From contig NZ_BMLT01000004.1 of the NCBI RefSeq assembly GCF_014645375.1, positions 248,001-312,000 of the forward strand: DNA of 64,000 nt, given 5' to 3'. The first letter of the stretch is position 1, and each line of letters begins with the position of its first letter. The notes under the pieces were generated by a model, which made no database searches, was not told the origin of the DNA, and worked only from the letters and a program-made list of their open reading frames with translations. Shown here in pieces: positions 31,667 through 40,895 of the stretch. The DNA comes from Marinobacterium nitratireducens. GTDB lineage: Bacteria > Pseudomonadota > Gammaproteobacteria > Pseudomonadales > Balneatricaceae. The translations under genes were made by a program, and so were the position numbers.

Positions 31667-32459
31667 CGCTCTCTCCGCCTATGTTTTCGAGCATGCCCGC
31701 CAGCTTGTCTTCGATTTCCTTGAGCAGACGCTGGTAGCGCCGACTGCCTGCGCCCTCGCCGAGCAGACGCTCGAGATTGCCGATGCTTTCCTGGCTGTCA
31801 CGCACCGCCTGCAGCATATTGCGCGAACGCTTCTTGTTGCTGTCGGTAAGCTGGTCTATACGGCCCAGAGTACGCTTGAGCTGATCGTCCAGATCATGGA
31901 TATGCTCGCTGACATGGAGCAGCCCGTCGCTGAGCGAGTGACTGATACCGCCGATCTGGTGCTCGAGCCGATACACTGCATTGCGAAAACGGGACAGAAA
32001 CTGCTCGCCTTCGCGGTCCATGAAAATCGACAGCAGCTCTTCGGGGTAGAGCGCGCGGTTGCGGCCATCGGCCCGCATCATGTACTGCCCGCTCTGGGTG
32101 CAGTAGGGCTTGGAGTGCCCCGAGGGTATTTCGATGCGCAGTATGGGTTTGGCGGCGAGGTTCTCGATGTAGATCTCGACATCGATATTGGGATAGCAGC
32201 CGGTGGCCTTGTTGACCAGACTGAGGCGGGCGCTGTCGTCGACATCGCAGCCGACCACCCGCCCGCGCTGCACGCCATCGGCGCTGGTGTATTCGTCAAT
32301 GCCGATCAGCAGCGTGCCGCCGGTGGCGGTATTGGCAAACGCCACAAGATCACCGGCGTGGACCGCCGAGGTCTCGCGCTTGAAGTCGACATTGACGCCT
32401 TCCGGCATTTCCAGCAGACGGCGGGTGCGCTCGGTGATCCGCCGATATTCGCGTTTCAT
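31653..32459 (-). CDS. AlbA_2 (schlafen-type) domain protein with coiled-coil tail
   Basis: 268 residues. Residues 15-150 match the AlbA_2 domain: VNVDFKRETSAVHAGDLVAF followed by ANTATGGTLLIGIDE, and later LRIEIPSGHSKPYCTQSGQY. This domain binds nucleic acid or ATP in stand-alone transcriptional regulators and defence proteins. The remaining 115 residues are highly charged helix with a probable coiled coil and no winged helix or Helix-turn-helix that I can see. It is linked to a HAD phosphatase downstream and a small membrane protein upstream, a combination I do not recognise. Confidence 0.8.
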   Translation of the reverse strand: MKREYRRITERTRRLLEMPEGVNVDFKRETSAVHAGDLVAFANTATGGTLLIGIDEYTSADGVQRGRVVGCDVDDSARLSLVNKATGCYPNIDVEIYIENLAAKPILRIEIPSGHSKPYCTQSGQYMMRADGRNRALYPEELLSIFMDREGEQFLSRFRNAVYRLEHQIGGISHSLSDGLLHVSEHIHDLDDQLKRTLGRIDQLTDSNKKRSRNMLQAVRDSQESIGNLERLLGEGAGSRRYQRLLKEIEDKLAGMLENIGGESGGEG

Positions 32460-32492
32460 CGCTCACCCCGCCTCTGCGGCATTGCGCCGGCG

Positions 32493-32879
32493 TCAGCCGT
32501 AGATGGCGTCGTCGAACGGATCGAGCGGGTGCTCCAGCATCTTGTCGTCGCGGAAATACAGGATCCGGCCCTCGAACTTGAGGCCCTTGGAGGCAAACCA
32601 GCGGTCGGTGTCCTCGCAGCCCTCTTCCGCCTTGCCGCTTTGCATGCGAGCCACGGCGAGACGATAAAAATACATACCGAACAGTGCGGCGGCGGCGCCG
32701 AGGAAAAAGTCGGACGCCAGCGCGAACAGCAGTGCCACCAGCCCCGCAACCCAGACCCGGCTGGCCTTGGCGTTCTGCATGTCGCGCACCGCCTCCTCCT
32801 GCTGGTCGCGGAATTTAAGGTAGCGACGGTAGTTCTGCTGCAGATCGAACTTGTCGTGGCTTGAAAGCAATGTCTCCAT
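32493..32879 (-). CDS. Small membrane protein of unknown function
   Basis: 128 residues from the ATG at 32877-32879, which has AGGGA nine bases upstream; earlier in-frame starts at 32888 and 32915 are less well supported. The N-terminus is polar and helical (LQQNYRRYLKFRDQQEEAVRD). Two closely spaced membrane helices occupy about residues 40-75 (WVAGLVALLFALASDFFLG, then AAAALFGMYFYRLAVA), and the C-terminal 50 residues are soluble. No family recognised. Only 33 bases separate it from the AlbA_2 gene, so it is probably in the same transcript. Confidence 0.7.
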   Translation of the reverse strand: METLLSSHDKFDLQQNYRRYLKFRDQQEEAVRDMQNAKASRVWVAGLVALLFALASDFFLGAAAALFGMYFYRLAVARMQSGKAEEGCEDTDRWFASKGLKFEGRILYFRDDKMLEHPLDPFDDAIYG

Positions 32880-32957
32880 CGAATGCATCCCTGTAGGTAT
32901 TTCTGTTTCTGTCACGGTCGATGCCCACTCAGAGGCAGTATAACCAAAGTTGTGTTG

Positions 32958-32986
32958 CGAGGTCCCCTCCCGCGGAGGGGACCTCG
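32958..32986 (-). terminator. Strong stem-loop after pepN
   Basis: CGAGGTCCCCTCC (from 32958) pairs with GGAGGGGACCTCG (to 32986), a 13-bp GC-rich stem starting four bases after the pepN stop. The T-run is poor. Confidence 0.7.
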
Positions 32987-32990
32987 TCGG

Positions 32991-35624
32991 TCAGGCCAGG
33001 CTTTTGCTGACGACCTCGTAAACGTCCTTCGAAAGCTCGCCGCTGTCGAGTATCCGCCGTAGCTGAGACTGCATCAGCGCCTGGCGTGCGGCATCGTATT
33101 TGCGCCAGCGGGTCAGCGGCGTCAGCAGGCGCGACGCCATCTGCGGGTTGCGGCGGTTCATATCGATGATGCGTTCGGCGAGGAAATCGTAGCCGCTGCC
33201 GTCGGCGGCATGGAAGTTCACCGCATTGAGATTGCAGAACACCGAAATCAGCGAACGCACCTTGTTGGGGTTTCGCAGATCGAAGGCTTCGTGCTGCATC
33301 AGCTCCTTTACACGATCGAGCGCGCCGGGCCGCGGGTCGCCGGCCTGCACCGACAGCCACTGATTGACCACCAGAGTCTGGTCGGCATAGCGGCGGTAAA
33401 AATCGTCCAGCACCGCAGCGGCAGCATCGGTTGCCCCGGAGTGGGCGATCAGGCTCAGCGCACTCTGACGGTCGGTCATGTTGTCGGCCGAATCGTACTG
33501 CGCCTGCGCCAAGGCCAGATACTCGGGGGTTTCCAGCGCCACCAGGTAGGACAGGCAGAGATTGCGCAGGCTGCGACGCGCCACCTGGGCTGCGTCCGGC
33601 GCATAAGCCTGCTGCGGCGCCAGCGCCCGGTAGCGCCGTTCGAAGCGTTCGGCCAGCGCCTGCGCCAGAGCCTTTTTGGCGAACTGCCGTGCCGCGTGAA
33701 TGGCGTCGACATCGATGCAGTCGGCCAGTTCGCTCAGGTAGGCTTCTGAAGGCAGCGTCAGCACCTTGGCCACCATCGCCGGATCCAGCGATTCGTCGTC
33801 CAGCACCGCGGCAAAGGCATCGGTCAGGGCCGCATCCAGGCGCATCGGTTCGCCGGCATTGTGCTGCGCCATCAGCTCGCCGATCACGTCGATCGCCAGC
33901 CGCTGCCCCGCATCCCAGCGGTTGAAACCGTCGCTGTCGTGGCTCATCAGGAACACCAGGGTCTGGCGGTCCAGCGGATACTGCAGTTTCACCGGCGCCG
34001 AGAAGCCGCGCAGCAGCGACGGCACCGGCCGTGCCGCGATACCCTCGAAGGTGAAGGTCTGGCTGCTGTCGGTCAGCTCCAGCACGCAGCTGGTATCGCC
34101 GTTGTCGAGTATCAGGTCCCTGCCGTCCGGCCCCAGCAGGCCCAGGGTGACAGGGATGTGAAACGGCAGCTTCTGCTCCTGACCCGGCGTCGCCGGACAG
34201 CTCTGCGCCAGGTGCAGCCGGTAGCGACCGCTGTCGGCATCGTAGTCGTCGCTGACCTCGAGCCGCGGCGTGCCGGCCTGATCGTACCAGCGCCGGAACT
34301 GGGTCAGGTCGCGCCCGGACACCTCCTCCATGGCGCGAACGAAGTCGTCGGTGGTCACCGCCTGGCCGTCATGGCGCTCGAAGTACAGGTCCGAGCCCTT
34401 GCGGAACAGCTCCGGCCCCAGCAGCGTATGGATCATGCGCACCACTTCCGCGCCCTTCTCGTAAACGGTCAGGGTGTAGAAGTTGGAGATCTCGATGAAC
34501 GACGCCGGGCGCACCGGATGGGCCATGGGGCCCGCGTCCTCGGCGAACTGGGCCGTGCGCAGCAGGGTCACGTCCTCGACGCGCTTGACCGTACGCGAGT
34601 TCATGTCGGCGGAGAACTCGGCGTCGCGGAACACGGTGAAGCCTTCCTTGAGGCTGAGCTGGAACCAGTCACGGCAGGTGACGCGGTTGCCCGACCAGTT
34701 ATGGAAATACTCGTGCGCGACCACGCCCTCGACACGCTGAAAGGCCCCGTCGGTGGTGGTTTCGGGGCTGGCCAGCACGCAGGAGGTGTTGAAGATATTG
34801 AGCCCCTTGTTCTCCATCGCCCCCATGTTGAAGAAGTCGACCGCGACGATCATGTAGATATCGAGATCGTACTCGCGACCGTACACCTCCTCGTCCCAGC
34901 GCATCGCCTTGACCAGGGAGTCCATGGCATGATCGAGCTTGTCGAGATCCTTGCGCTCGGCGTAAATGCGCAGCATCACCTCGCGTCCAGAGGCAGTGCT
35001 GTAGGGCCGTTCGATATGGGCGAGATCACCGGCCACCAGCGCGAACAGATACGCCGGTTTCGGGAACGGGTCCTGCCAGGTCACCCAATGACGCCCCTTA
35101 TCCTCGTCGCTGCCGCGCGCCACCGGGTTGCCGTTGGACAGCAGTACCGGATACCTGGCGGCATCCGCCTCGACGGTGGTGGTGAAGACCGACATCACAT
35201 CGGGGCGGTCGAGGTAGAAGGTAATGCGGCGAAAGCCCTCGGCTTCGCACTGGGTGCAGTACATGCCGTCGGACAGATAGAGTCCTTCCAGCGCCGTGTT
35301 GTCCCGGGGACGAATACGGGTCAGGCATTCGAGGGTGAACGCCTCCGGAACCTGATCGATGCCGAGGGTCTCGTCCTCACGGCGGTAGTCGCCGGCCCCG
35401 AGTTCGCGGCCGTCGATCGCCAGACGGCACAACTCCAGGCTCTCGTGGCCGTGAAGCTCGAGCGCGGCACTGGACGCGGTCGATTCCGGATTGCGGCGCA
35501 TTTTCAGCACCGAGCGGACCTCGGTATGGTCCTCGCCGAGGCTGAAGTGCAGCTCGGTTTCGTCGATCAGGTACGCCGGTACCTGGTAGTCCTTCAAATA
35601 GATCGCCTGGGGTTGTTCGGCCAT
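32991..35624 (-). CDS. pepN: Aminopeptidase N (M1 zinc metallopeptidase)
   Basis: 877 residues, normal for gammaproteobacterial PepN (about 870-885). It removes N-terminal amino acids from peptides in the cytosol. Exopeptidase motif GAMEN at 268-272; zinc site HEYFH at 304-308 with the third ligand Glu327 in LSLKEG. The C-terminal helical superdomain is complete. It is the third gene of a leftward operon after the DUF1315 and DUF2797 genes (gaps of 3 and 12 bases), a grouping also known from pseudomonads. Confidence 0.96.
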   Translation of the reverse strand: MAEQPQAIYLKDYQVPAYLIDETELHFSLGEDHTEVRSVLKMRRNPESTASSAALELHGHESLELCRLAIDGRELGAGDYRREDETLGIDQVPEAFTLECLTRIRPRDNTALEGLYLSDGMYCTQCEAEGFRRITFYLDRPDVMSVFTTTVEADAARYPVLLSNGNPVARGSDEDKGRHWVTWQDPFPKPAYLFALVAGDLAHIERPYSTASGREVMLRIYAERKDLDKLDHAMDSLVKAMRWDEEVYGREYDLDIYMIVAVDFFNMGAMENKGLNIFNTSCVLASPETTTDGAFQRVEGVVAHEYFHNWSGNRVTCRDWFQLSLKEGFTVFRDAEFSADMNSRTVKRVEDVTLLRTAQFAEDAGPMAHPVRPASFIEISNFYTLTVYEKGAEVVRMIHTLLGPELFRKGSDLYFERHDGQAVTTDDFVRAMEEVSGRDLTQFRRWYDQAGTPRLEVSDDYDADSGRYRLHLAQSCPATPGQEQKLPFHIPVTLGLLGPDGRDLILDNGDTSCVLELTDSSQTFTFEGIAARPVPSLLRGFSAPVKLQYPLDRQTLVFLMSHDSDGFNRWDAGQRLAIDVIGELMAQHNAGEPMRLDAALTDAFAAVLDDESLDPAMVAKVLTLPSEAYLSELADCIDVDAIHAARQFAKKALAQALAERFERRYRALAPQQAYAPDAAQVARRSLRNLCLSYLVALETPEYLALAQAQYDSADNMTDRQSALSLIAHSGATDAAAAVLDDFYRRYADQTLVVNQWLSVQAGDPRPGALDRVKELMQHEAFDLRNPNKVRSLISVFCNLNAVNFHAADGSGYDFLAERIIDMNRRNPQMASRLLTPLTRWRKYDAARQALMQSQLRRILDSGELSKDVYEVVSKSLA

Positions 35625-35636
35625 TGATGCTTCACC

Positions 35637-36467
35637 TTATTCGGTACTGAATTCCACCTGGTAGGCGGTAAACTTGCGCAGGTTGATCACCCCGCCGTCG
35701 AGTATCAGATACTGCCCCTTGATGCCCTGGAGCTCGCCTTCGACTTCGGGCTGCTTGTCCAGATTGAAAGAGCTGACTTTGAGCGGAAAGTTCAGTACCG
35801 GATACTCGATTCGCACCTCTTCGGCGTCGATGCGCTGGATCGCCTGCAGGCCGAACTCGCGCTCGACCTCGGCCAGCGGGCCGGCGATGGCGTCGAGCAG
35901 ACGGTCCCGCTCGGCCCGCAGGTCGAGTACGTCAACGTCATTCTTGAGCATCCGGCGCCAGTTGGTCTTGTCCGCCACCTCGGCCTTGAACAGATGCTCC
36001 ACGAGCCCCGACTGGTAGCGTGAGTCGACCCGCAGGATCGGCAACGCCTGCACCGCGCCCTGATCGATCCAGCGCGTCGGCACCTGTGTGCCGCGGGTGA
36101 TGCCGACCTTGAGGCCGGAGGAGTTGGCGAGGTAGACGATATGGGACTGGAAACAGTACTGCTCGCCCCAGGCCGGATCACGGCAGGTGCCGAGGTGAAA
36201 ATGGCACTTTTCCGGACTGACGATGCAGCTGTCGCATTCCGCCAGCTTGGTGAAACAGGGATAGCAGTAGCCCTGATTGAAGCTCTTTTTGGTCTTGCGG
36301 CCACAGTGCACGCAGTTGATCTCGCCCAGATAGCGCAGTTTGATCCGGCTACCGAGGAGGTCATTCATCGGCAGCTCGTTGTCGCCGCAACGCAATCGGT
36401 ATCGTGCGCTGGAACCCTCGAGATCCACCGCCATCTTGCGCAGAGCGCCTTCCAGTCGTACCTGCAT
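35637..36467 (-). CDS. DUF2797 protein with Cys-rich cluster and GIY-YIG-like core
   Basis: 276 residues. The first third is beta-rich. Then comes a dense cysteine array: CVHCGRKTKKSFNQGYC, YPCF, ECDSC, CHFHLGTC and later YC, suggesting one or two zinc or iron-sulfur sites. Directly after it, HIVYLANSSGLKVGITR resembles the GIY-YIG core, where the catalytic Arg and Glu would follow in VPTRWIDQG and GLVEHLFKAEVADKTNW. Nuclease activity has not been shown to my knowledge. Its fixed place between DUF1315 and pepN suggests a housekeeping role. Confidence 0.85.
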   Translation of the reverse strand: MQVRLEGALRKMAVDLEGSSARYRLRCGDNELPMNDLLGSRIKLRYLGEINCVHCGRKTKKSFNQGYCYPCFTKLAECDSCIVSPEKCHFHLGTCRDPAWGEQYCFQSHIVYLANSSGLKVGITRGTQVPTRWIDQGAVQALPILRVDSRYQSGLVEHLFKAEVADKTNWRRMLKNDVDVLDLRAERDRLLDAIAGPLAEVEREFGLQAIQRIDAEEVRIEYPVLNFPLKVSSFNLDKQPEVEGELQGIKGQYLILDGGVINLRKFTAYQVEFSTE

Positions 36468-36470
36468 GGA

Positions 36471-36734
36471 TCAACCCCGATCGAGTATTTTCAGGGTTTG
36501 AGGCGCCAGCGGGTCCTGGCCATGCTGTGTGCCGTCGGGGCGCGTCCGGTCGATAAAGCCGGTACGCTCGGCCTCCGGAAGGCGCTGGTCATAGGTGATC
36601 ACGGCCCGCAGACAAATGCTGCGCTGTTCTTCGCTCAACCGCTCGCCGTTGGGCCACTTGCCAAGTTCCACCGCACGCTTGAGTGCACGGTGCATATCGG
36701 GCGTCATGGCCTCGATCAGCTGTTCGTACGTCAT
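36471..36734 (-). CDS. DUF1315 (YeaC-like) protein
   Basis: 87 residues, no membrane segment. YEQLIEAMTPDMHRALKRA then VELGKWPNGERLSEEQR is the YeaC/DUF1315 pattern. A short C-terminal half (GFIDRTRPDGTQHGQ) follows. Function unknown. It is the first gene of the DUF1315-DUF2797-pepN group, three bases before the next gene. Confidence 0.85.
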   Translation of the reverse strand: MTYEQLIEAMTPDMHRALKRAVELGKWPNGERLSEEQRSICLRAVITYDQRLPEAERTGFIDRTRPDGTQHGQDPLAPQTLKILDRG

Positions 36735-36845
36735 CTTGCTCTCTTCAGTTCGACTACGCGGCGGGCCGGCACGGCACCGGCCATTCCAGGCTCGCAGTGT
36801 ACCAGACTCTTTTGCGACGGCCGAACTTCAAGCAGGCAAGAACGG

Positions 36846-37694
36846 TCAGCGACGCACCCTGCCGCGCCACAGAAACGCCCAGACCAGACCGGCGCCAAGG
36901 CCCGCCAGATGAGCGGTGTTGGCGATGGAGCCAAACCCTAAGGATTCCAGCACACCGGTGAAACCCAGCGCCAGCCAGAGCAGCATCAGGCCCATCAGCG
37001 CCGGCGGCAGTCCTATCGCCGGGCGTCCCCCGCGACGATCCCACAGCCAGGCATAGCCGAGCAGTGCGAAGACCACGCCCGACATGCCCCCGAACATTGG
37101 CCCGCTGACCCAGAACTGCGCCAGATTCGACACCACCGCCGACAGCACCACCAGGCCGACCAGTGCCCAGCGCCCGTGTAGCGCCTCGATCGCACGGCCG
37201 GCGACCCAGACCCAGAGCAGGTTGAACAGCAGGTGCGGCATGTTGAAGTGCATGAACGCCGGCGTCAGGAACCGCCACCACTGACCATCGGCCAGGGTCT
37301 GCCCGAGGCTGGCGTAGTAGACATGATCGCCGCGCAGCTGGAACTCGACGATGGAAAACCGCCGCATCCAGTCCAGATTCTCGCCGAAACCCATCAGCAG
37401 CGAGACCAGCACGCTGAAGCCGATCAGCAGCAGACTCAGCCAGGTACGGCGCAACACCGCCGGCGCAAAGGGGCCACCGCCGGAAGCCCTGGCGCGCCGC
37501 AGACCACTGATATCGCCTCCGGCACGCCAATGCTGGTAAAGCGCCAGCACCTGCTCGGCGTCGACCTGAGGCGCGACCCAGAGCTCCTGGGTGGTTTCCC
37601 TCTCCACTACCCGGTGCGGCACCTGCTGCTGCCAGAGCACGTCGGTGAAGCCACTGAGATCCTCCGTCAGCGGGACTTCCAGCACCTTGATCAT
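36846..37694 (-). CDS. glpG: Rhomboid intramembrane serine protease
   Basis: 282 residues. An N-terminal cytoplasmic domain (about residues 1-75) is followed by six membrane helices. The catalytic dyad is Ser205 in FGGMSGVVFALLG and His262 in ANTAHLAGLGAGL; HFNMPHLLFNLLW (149-161) holds the oxyanion His/Asn of helix two. It cleaves membrane proteins within the bilayer. Its ATG overlaps the stop of the metallophosphoesterase gene by four bases (ATGA), so the pair is translationally coupled. Confidence 0.93.
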   Translation of the reverse strand: MIKVLEVPLTEDLSGFTDVLWQQQVPHRVVERETTQELWVAPQVDAEQVLALYQHWRAGGDISGLRRARASGGGPFAPAVLRRTWLSLLLIGFSVLVSLLMGFGENLDWMRRFSIVEFQLRGDHVYYASLGQTLADGQWWRFLTPAFMHFNMPHLLFNLLWVWVAGRAIEALHGRWALVGLVVLSAVVSNLAQFWVSGPMFGGMSGVVFALLGYAWLWDRRGGRPAIGLPPALMGLMLLWLALGFTGVLESLGFGSIANTAHLAGLGAGLVWAFLWRGRVRR

Positions 37695-38683
37695 GAAGGT
37701 CCACCGCTATAGGACACCGGCACCTCGCGGGCCACGTCGACCCAGACGAACTTGGCCGGATCGATGATCTTTTCATGGTCGAAACGGTAGGCCACCAGCT
37801 TGCCCCACTTCACGGCGCTGTAGTCGAGGCAGGCGATGTTGTCGGTAATCGGGCCAGGCTTGCCTTCGCGCCAGTAGTGACCGATGAAGAGCGGCTTCTC
37901 GTCCGGTCCATAGCGCAGCAGGGCGGCGCGGTCACCGGGCCGCAAACGCCGACGCGCGACATGCTCCGGCAACGGGTCCGGCTGGAACACCACATCGGCG
38001 TAATACTCCGGTCGCTCGGCCCAGAACTTGGTGCGAAAGAAACGCCGGCGAAAACCGTCCTTGCTGATGATTTCCTCGCCATCCGGCAGCTTGAGATGGG
38101 TGCCTCGCAGAGCCCTGTCCATCAACTCGAATTCGAACGAGCCGGTCTCGACCGAACGGTGAAGAAAGTCGGCATCGATGCGGTTGCCGCCGTATTCGGC
38201 ACGAAAACGATCGATCAGCGCCTGCGGCCAGCAGGCGTGAATCACGCGAAAGTCGTCCAGCTCCAGAAACAGCGGCATCTGCAGGATCCAGTCGAGCACC
38301 TCCTGACGTTCCTGCGGATGATTCTCGTACTCGCCGAGGGTTTCCCTGATGATGCGATGGTGCCGTGGCGTATGACTGCGCAGATAGTCCATGCCAGAAC
38401 CCGGCCGGCCCGGCGTACAGTAACACAGCAGGTTGTATTCGTGATTTCCCATAACGATCCGGGCAGCCCCGGCGTCTTCCATATCCCGCACCAGCTGCAC
38501 CGCCTCGCGGATACGCGGGCCCCGGTCAACGATATCGCCGACGAAAATAGCCTGGCGGGACGGATGGCGGTAAACGCCGCCCTGACGCCGGTAACCCAGC
38601 CTGTCCAGCAGCATGCGCAGACTGACCGCACAACCATGTACGTCGCCGATCAGGTCGTATCCCTCGAACGCAGCTACAGTCAA
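37691..38683 (-). CDS. Metallophosphoesterase (calcineurin-like)
   Basis: 330 residues. Metal-binding motifs in order: LIGDVHGC (residues 11-18), VGDIVDRGP (about 47-55), GNHEYN (about 79-84) and the later histidines (IHACWPQ, FIGHYWREG). It resembles bis(5'-nucleosyl)-tetraphosphatase/PrpE-type phosphoesterases more than protein phosphatases. The start is TTG at 38681-38683, the only usable start, with GGGAG six bases upstream. It lies between nadK and glpG in one transcript. Confidence 0.88.
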   Translation of the reverse strand: MTVAAFEGYDLIGDVHGCAVSLRMLLDRLGYRRQGGVYRHPSRQAIFVGDIVDRGPRIREAVQLVRDMEDAGAARIVMGNHEYNLLCYCTPGRPGSGMDYLRSHTPRHHRIIRETLGEYENHPQERQEVLDWILQMPLFLELDDFRVIHACWPQALIDRFRAEYGGNRIDADFLHRSVETGSFEFELMDRALRGTHLKLPDGEEIISKDGFRRRFFRTKFWAERPEYYADVVFQPDPLPEHVARRRLRPGDRAALLRYGPDEKPLFIGHYWREGKPGPITDNIACLDYSAVKWGKLVAYRFDHEKIIDPAKFVWVDVAREVPVSYSGGPS

Positions 38684-38684
38684 A

Positions 38685-39566
38685 TCACTCTCCCAACTTG
38701 GTGCCCCAGCCCAGCTTCTCGCGGCAGGTGCGGTAAAAGTCGTAATTCAGCGGGTGCAGCAGCTTCAGCTTGTGCGGCTTCTTGTGTATGCGAATGATAT
38801 CGCCGGGCGCCAGGCCGATGCTGAGCTGCCCGTCACATGAGACCGTCGGATAGGTCTTGTTGTTCTCACTGATCACCAGCTTGAGCTCGCTGTTGCCATC
38901 GACGACGATAGGCCGACTCGACAGCGTATGGGGGAACATCGGCACCAGAACCAGCGCATCCAGCTTCGGCGACATGATAGGACCGCCCCCCGACAACGAA
39001 TAGGCCGTGGAGCCGGTGGGCGTCGATACAATCAGCCCGTCGGAACGCTGGGTATAGACGAACTGCCCCTCGATATAGAGTTCGAACTGGATCATCTGGA
39101 TCGCCTTACCGGGATGCAGCACGATGTCGTTGAGCGCAGTCCCCTCGGCAATCACCTCGCCCTCGCGCGTCACCACCAGATCCAGCAGAAAGCGGCTCTC
39201 GACCATATATTTGCCGTCGAGCACCTCGGCGACCTTTTCCTCTATCTCGGCCGGCGAGATGTCGGTGAGAAAGCCCAGACTGCCGCGATTGACGCCCAGT
39301 ACCGGCACATGGGACGGAGACAGCGCGCGCGCCGCCCCCAGCAGACTACCGTCACCGCCGACCACTATCACCAGGTCGCAGATTTCGCCCATCATCTTCT
39401 GCTTGCAGGTCTGCAGACCGTGACCCGGCATCATGTCGGAGATTCGTTCGTCGAGAACCGTTGTCAGCCCCTTCTCGTTAAGGAAGCGAATCAGCTGTTT
39501 CAGTGAGTCGATAACGGTTTTACTGCCCAGGCGCCCGATCAATCCTATGTGTCGAAAATAATCCAT
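38685..39566 (-). CDS. nadK: NAD kinase
   Basis: 293 residues, almost identical in length to E. coli NadK. It phosphorylates NAD to NADP with ATP. The diagnostic GGDGS loop is at residues 70-74, and the NAD-contacting NRGSLGFLTDI and TPTGSTAYSLSGGGPI follow. It heads the leftward nadK-phosphoesterase-glpG run; the next gene starts one base after its stop. Confidence 0.96.
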   Translation of the reverse strand: MDYFRHIGLIGRLGSKTVIDSLKQLIRFLNEKGLTTVLDERISDMMPGHGLQTCKQKMMGEICDLVIVVGGDGSLLGAARALSPSHVPVLGVNRGSLGFLTDISPAEIEEKVAEVLDGKYMVESRFLLDLVVTREGEVIAEGTALNDIVLHPGKAIQMIQFELYIEGQFVYTQRSDGLIVSTPTGSTAYSLSGGGPIMSPKLDALVLVPMFPHTLSSRPIVVDGNSELKLVISENNKTYPTVSCDGQLSIGLAPGDIIRIHKKPHKLKLLHPLNYDFYRTCREKLGWGTKLGE

Positions 39567-39626
39567 CTATGTTTCCTGTGTGAAATAACCGGGTCCTGTC
39601 CGAATATCCGCGACATTCGATACCGA

Positions 39627-40598
39627 TCAGAGCGGTAAGGCTCCGCGAAAAGCCGAGCGTCGATCGTACAACGTTTTTGCCATTCCTCTAAGCCCCTGCA
39701 GCCCGCCGGTATGAATCAGCACAACACGGGTTCCGGCGGCAATGCCCCCGGATACCACCAGACGATTAAACCCAAGCAGCAATTTGCCGGTATAGACGGG
39801 ATCAAGGCAAATGCCTGTTTCCTGCTCGAAAGCATGCAGAAAAGCCGCCAACTGCAGCGAAACGCGACCGTAACCGCCCTCGTGCGCGTCGAGCTGCAGC
39901 TGCCAGCCCGCGCTATCGGCAAGCCCGGCCTCCCGCAGCTGAGAGGCAATATCGCGATACAGAAAATCACCGCCCCGAAGGACCGGAAAGCCCAGCAATC
40001 TGCAGTGTTCGGGCCGCGCCGCGACAAGACCGGCCAGGGTGCTGCCGGTACCGACGGCAAGACCAACCAAGCCGGTGCCAGCCAGAGCGCCGGCTGGAAA
40101 AGCGTCGAAGATTTCGCCGCAACCCTGCAATGCCGGCGGACCTGCGCCGCCCTCGGCGATGATATAGCAATCGCCGAAGCGATCCCGAAGCCGGTCCGCA
40201 ACTTCAGGAGTCTGTTTGCAGCGGTAGGTTCGGCGGTCGACAAAATGCAGGCGCATGCCCCAGTCCGCGGCATCCCGCAGGGTGGGATTATCCGCATACC
40301 CGGGTTCGCCGCGGACGACACCGATGGTCTCAAGACCCATGACGCGGCCGGCAAACGCCAGCGCATGCAGGTGGTTGGAAAAAGCGCCGCCGAAGCTGAT
40401 CACCCTGCGGTAGCCGGCAGACATCGCCTGCTCCAGGTGGTATTTGAGCTTGAAGAGCTTGTTGCCGCTAACCTGGGAATGCAGCTCATCCAGACGCAGC
40501 AGCGACACCTCGATACCGGCCTGCCGGTACAACGGCAAAAGCAGGGGCTGCAGTCTCGCCGGAGCGCCCGAAACACCCGGCCACGGAATATTGATCAT
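39627..40598 (-). CDS. PLP-dependent D-cysteine desulfhydrase / ACC deaminase family enzyme
   Basis: 323 residues from the ATG at 40596-40598 (MINIPWPG); a longer frame from 40634 adds 12 residues without better support. Fold-type II PLP enzyme: the cofactor lysine is in SGNKLFKLKYHL (Lys50), with GGAFSNHLHALAFAG as the substrate loop and AVGTGSTLAGLVA as the phosphate-binding loop. Family members act on D-cysteine, 1-aminocyclopropane-1-carboxylate or related amino acids; the exact substrate cannot be read from sequence. It is a single gene, divergent from the YbaK gene. Confidence 0.85.
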   Translation of the reverse strand: MINIPWPGVSGAPARLQPLLLPLYRQAGIEVSLLRLDELHSQVSGNKLFKLKYHLEQAMSAGYRRVISFGGAFSNHLHALAFAGRVMGLETIGVVRGEPGYADNPTLRDAADWGMRLHFVDRRTYRCKQTPEVADRLRDRFGDCYIIAEGGAGPPALQGCGEIFDAFPAGALAGTGLVGLAVGTGSTLAGLVAARPEHCRLLGFPVLRGGDFLYRDIASQLREAGLADSAGWQLQLDAHEGGYGRVSLQLAAFLHAFEQETGICLDPVYTGKLLLGFNRLVVSGGIAAGTRVVLIHTGGLQGLRGMAKTLYDRRSAFRGALPL

Positions 40599-40895
40599 GG
40601 CGGCATAAGCTACCAGATGAGGCCCGATATGCATACGCGAATAACCGCGACGCAGGCACCATGGACTATGCTAATAACACGGCGACGCAGCGGGCAAAAA
40701 CACCTGCCAGTGCCGCCTGGCTGAGGAAGCCGTCGACGCCACAGCGACGCCGGCCCTTCCAAAGAGCGAATCGGCCATGGTCCGGTGATGCACCTTCGGC
40801 ACACCGCCGGTTCCTGTGCCCTTCGCACCGTTCGACCAACGCCGCATATACGCCTGCGGCAACCCGAGTCCGACTTTTCGGGGGAGGTTAGCACT

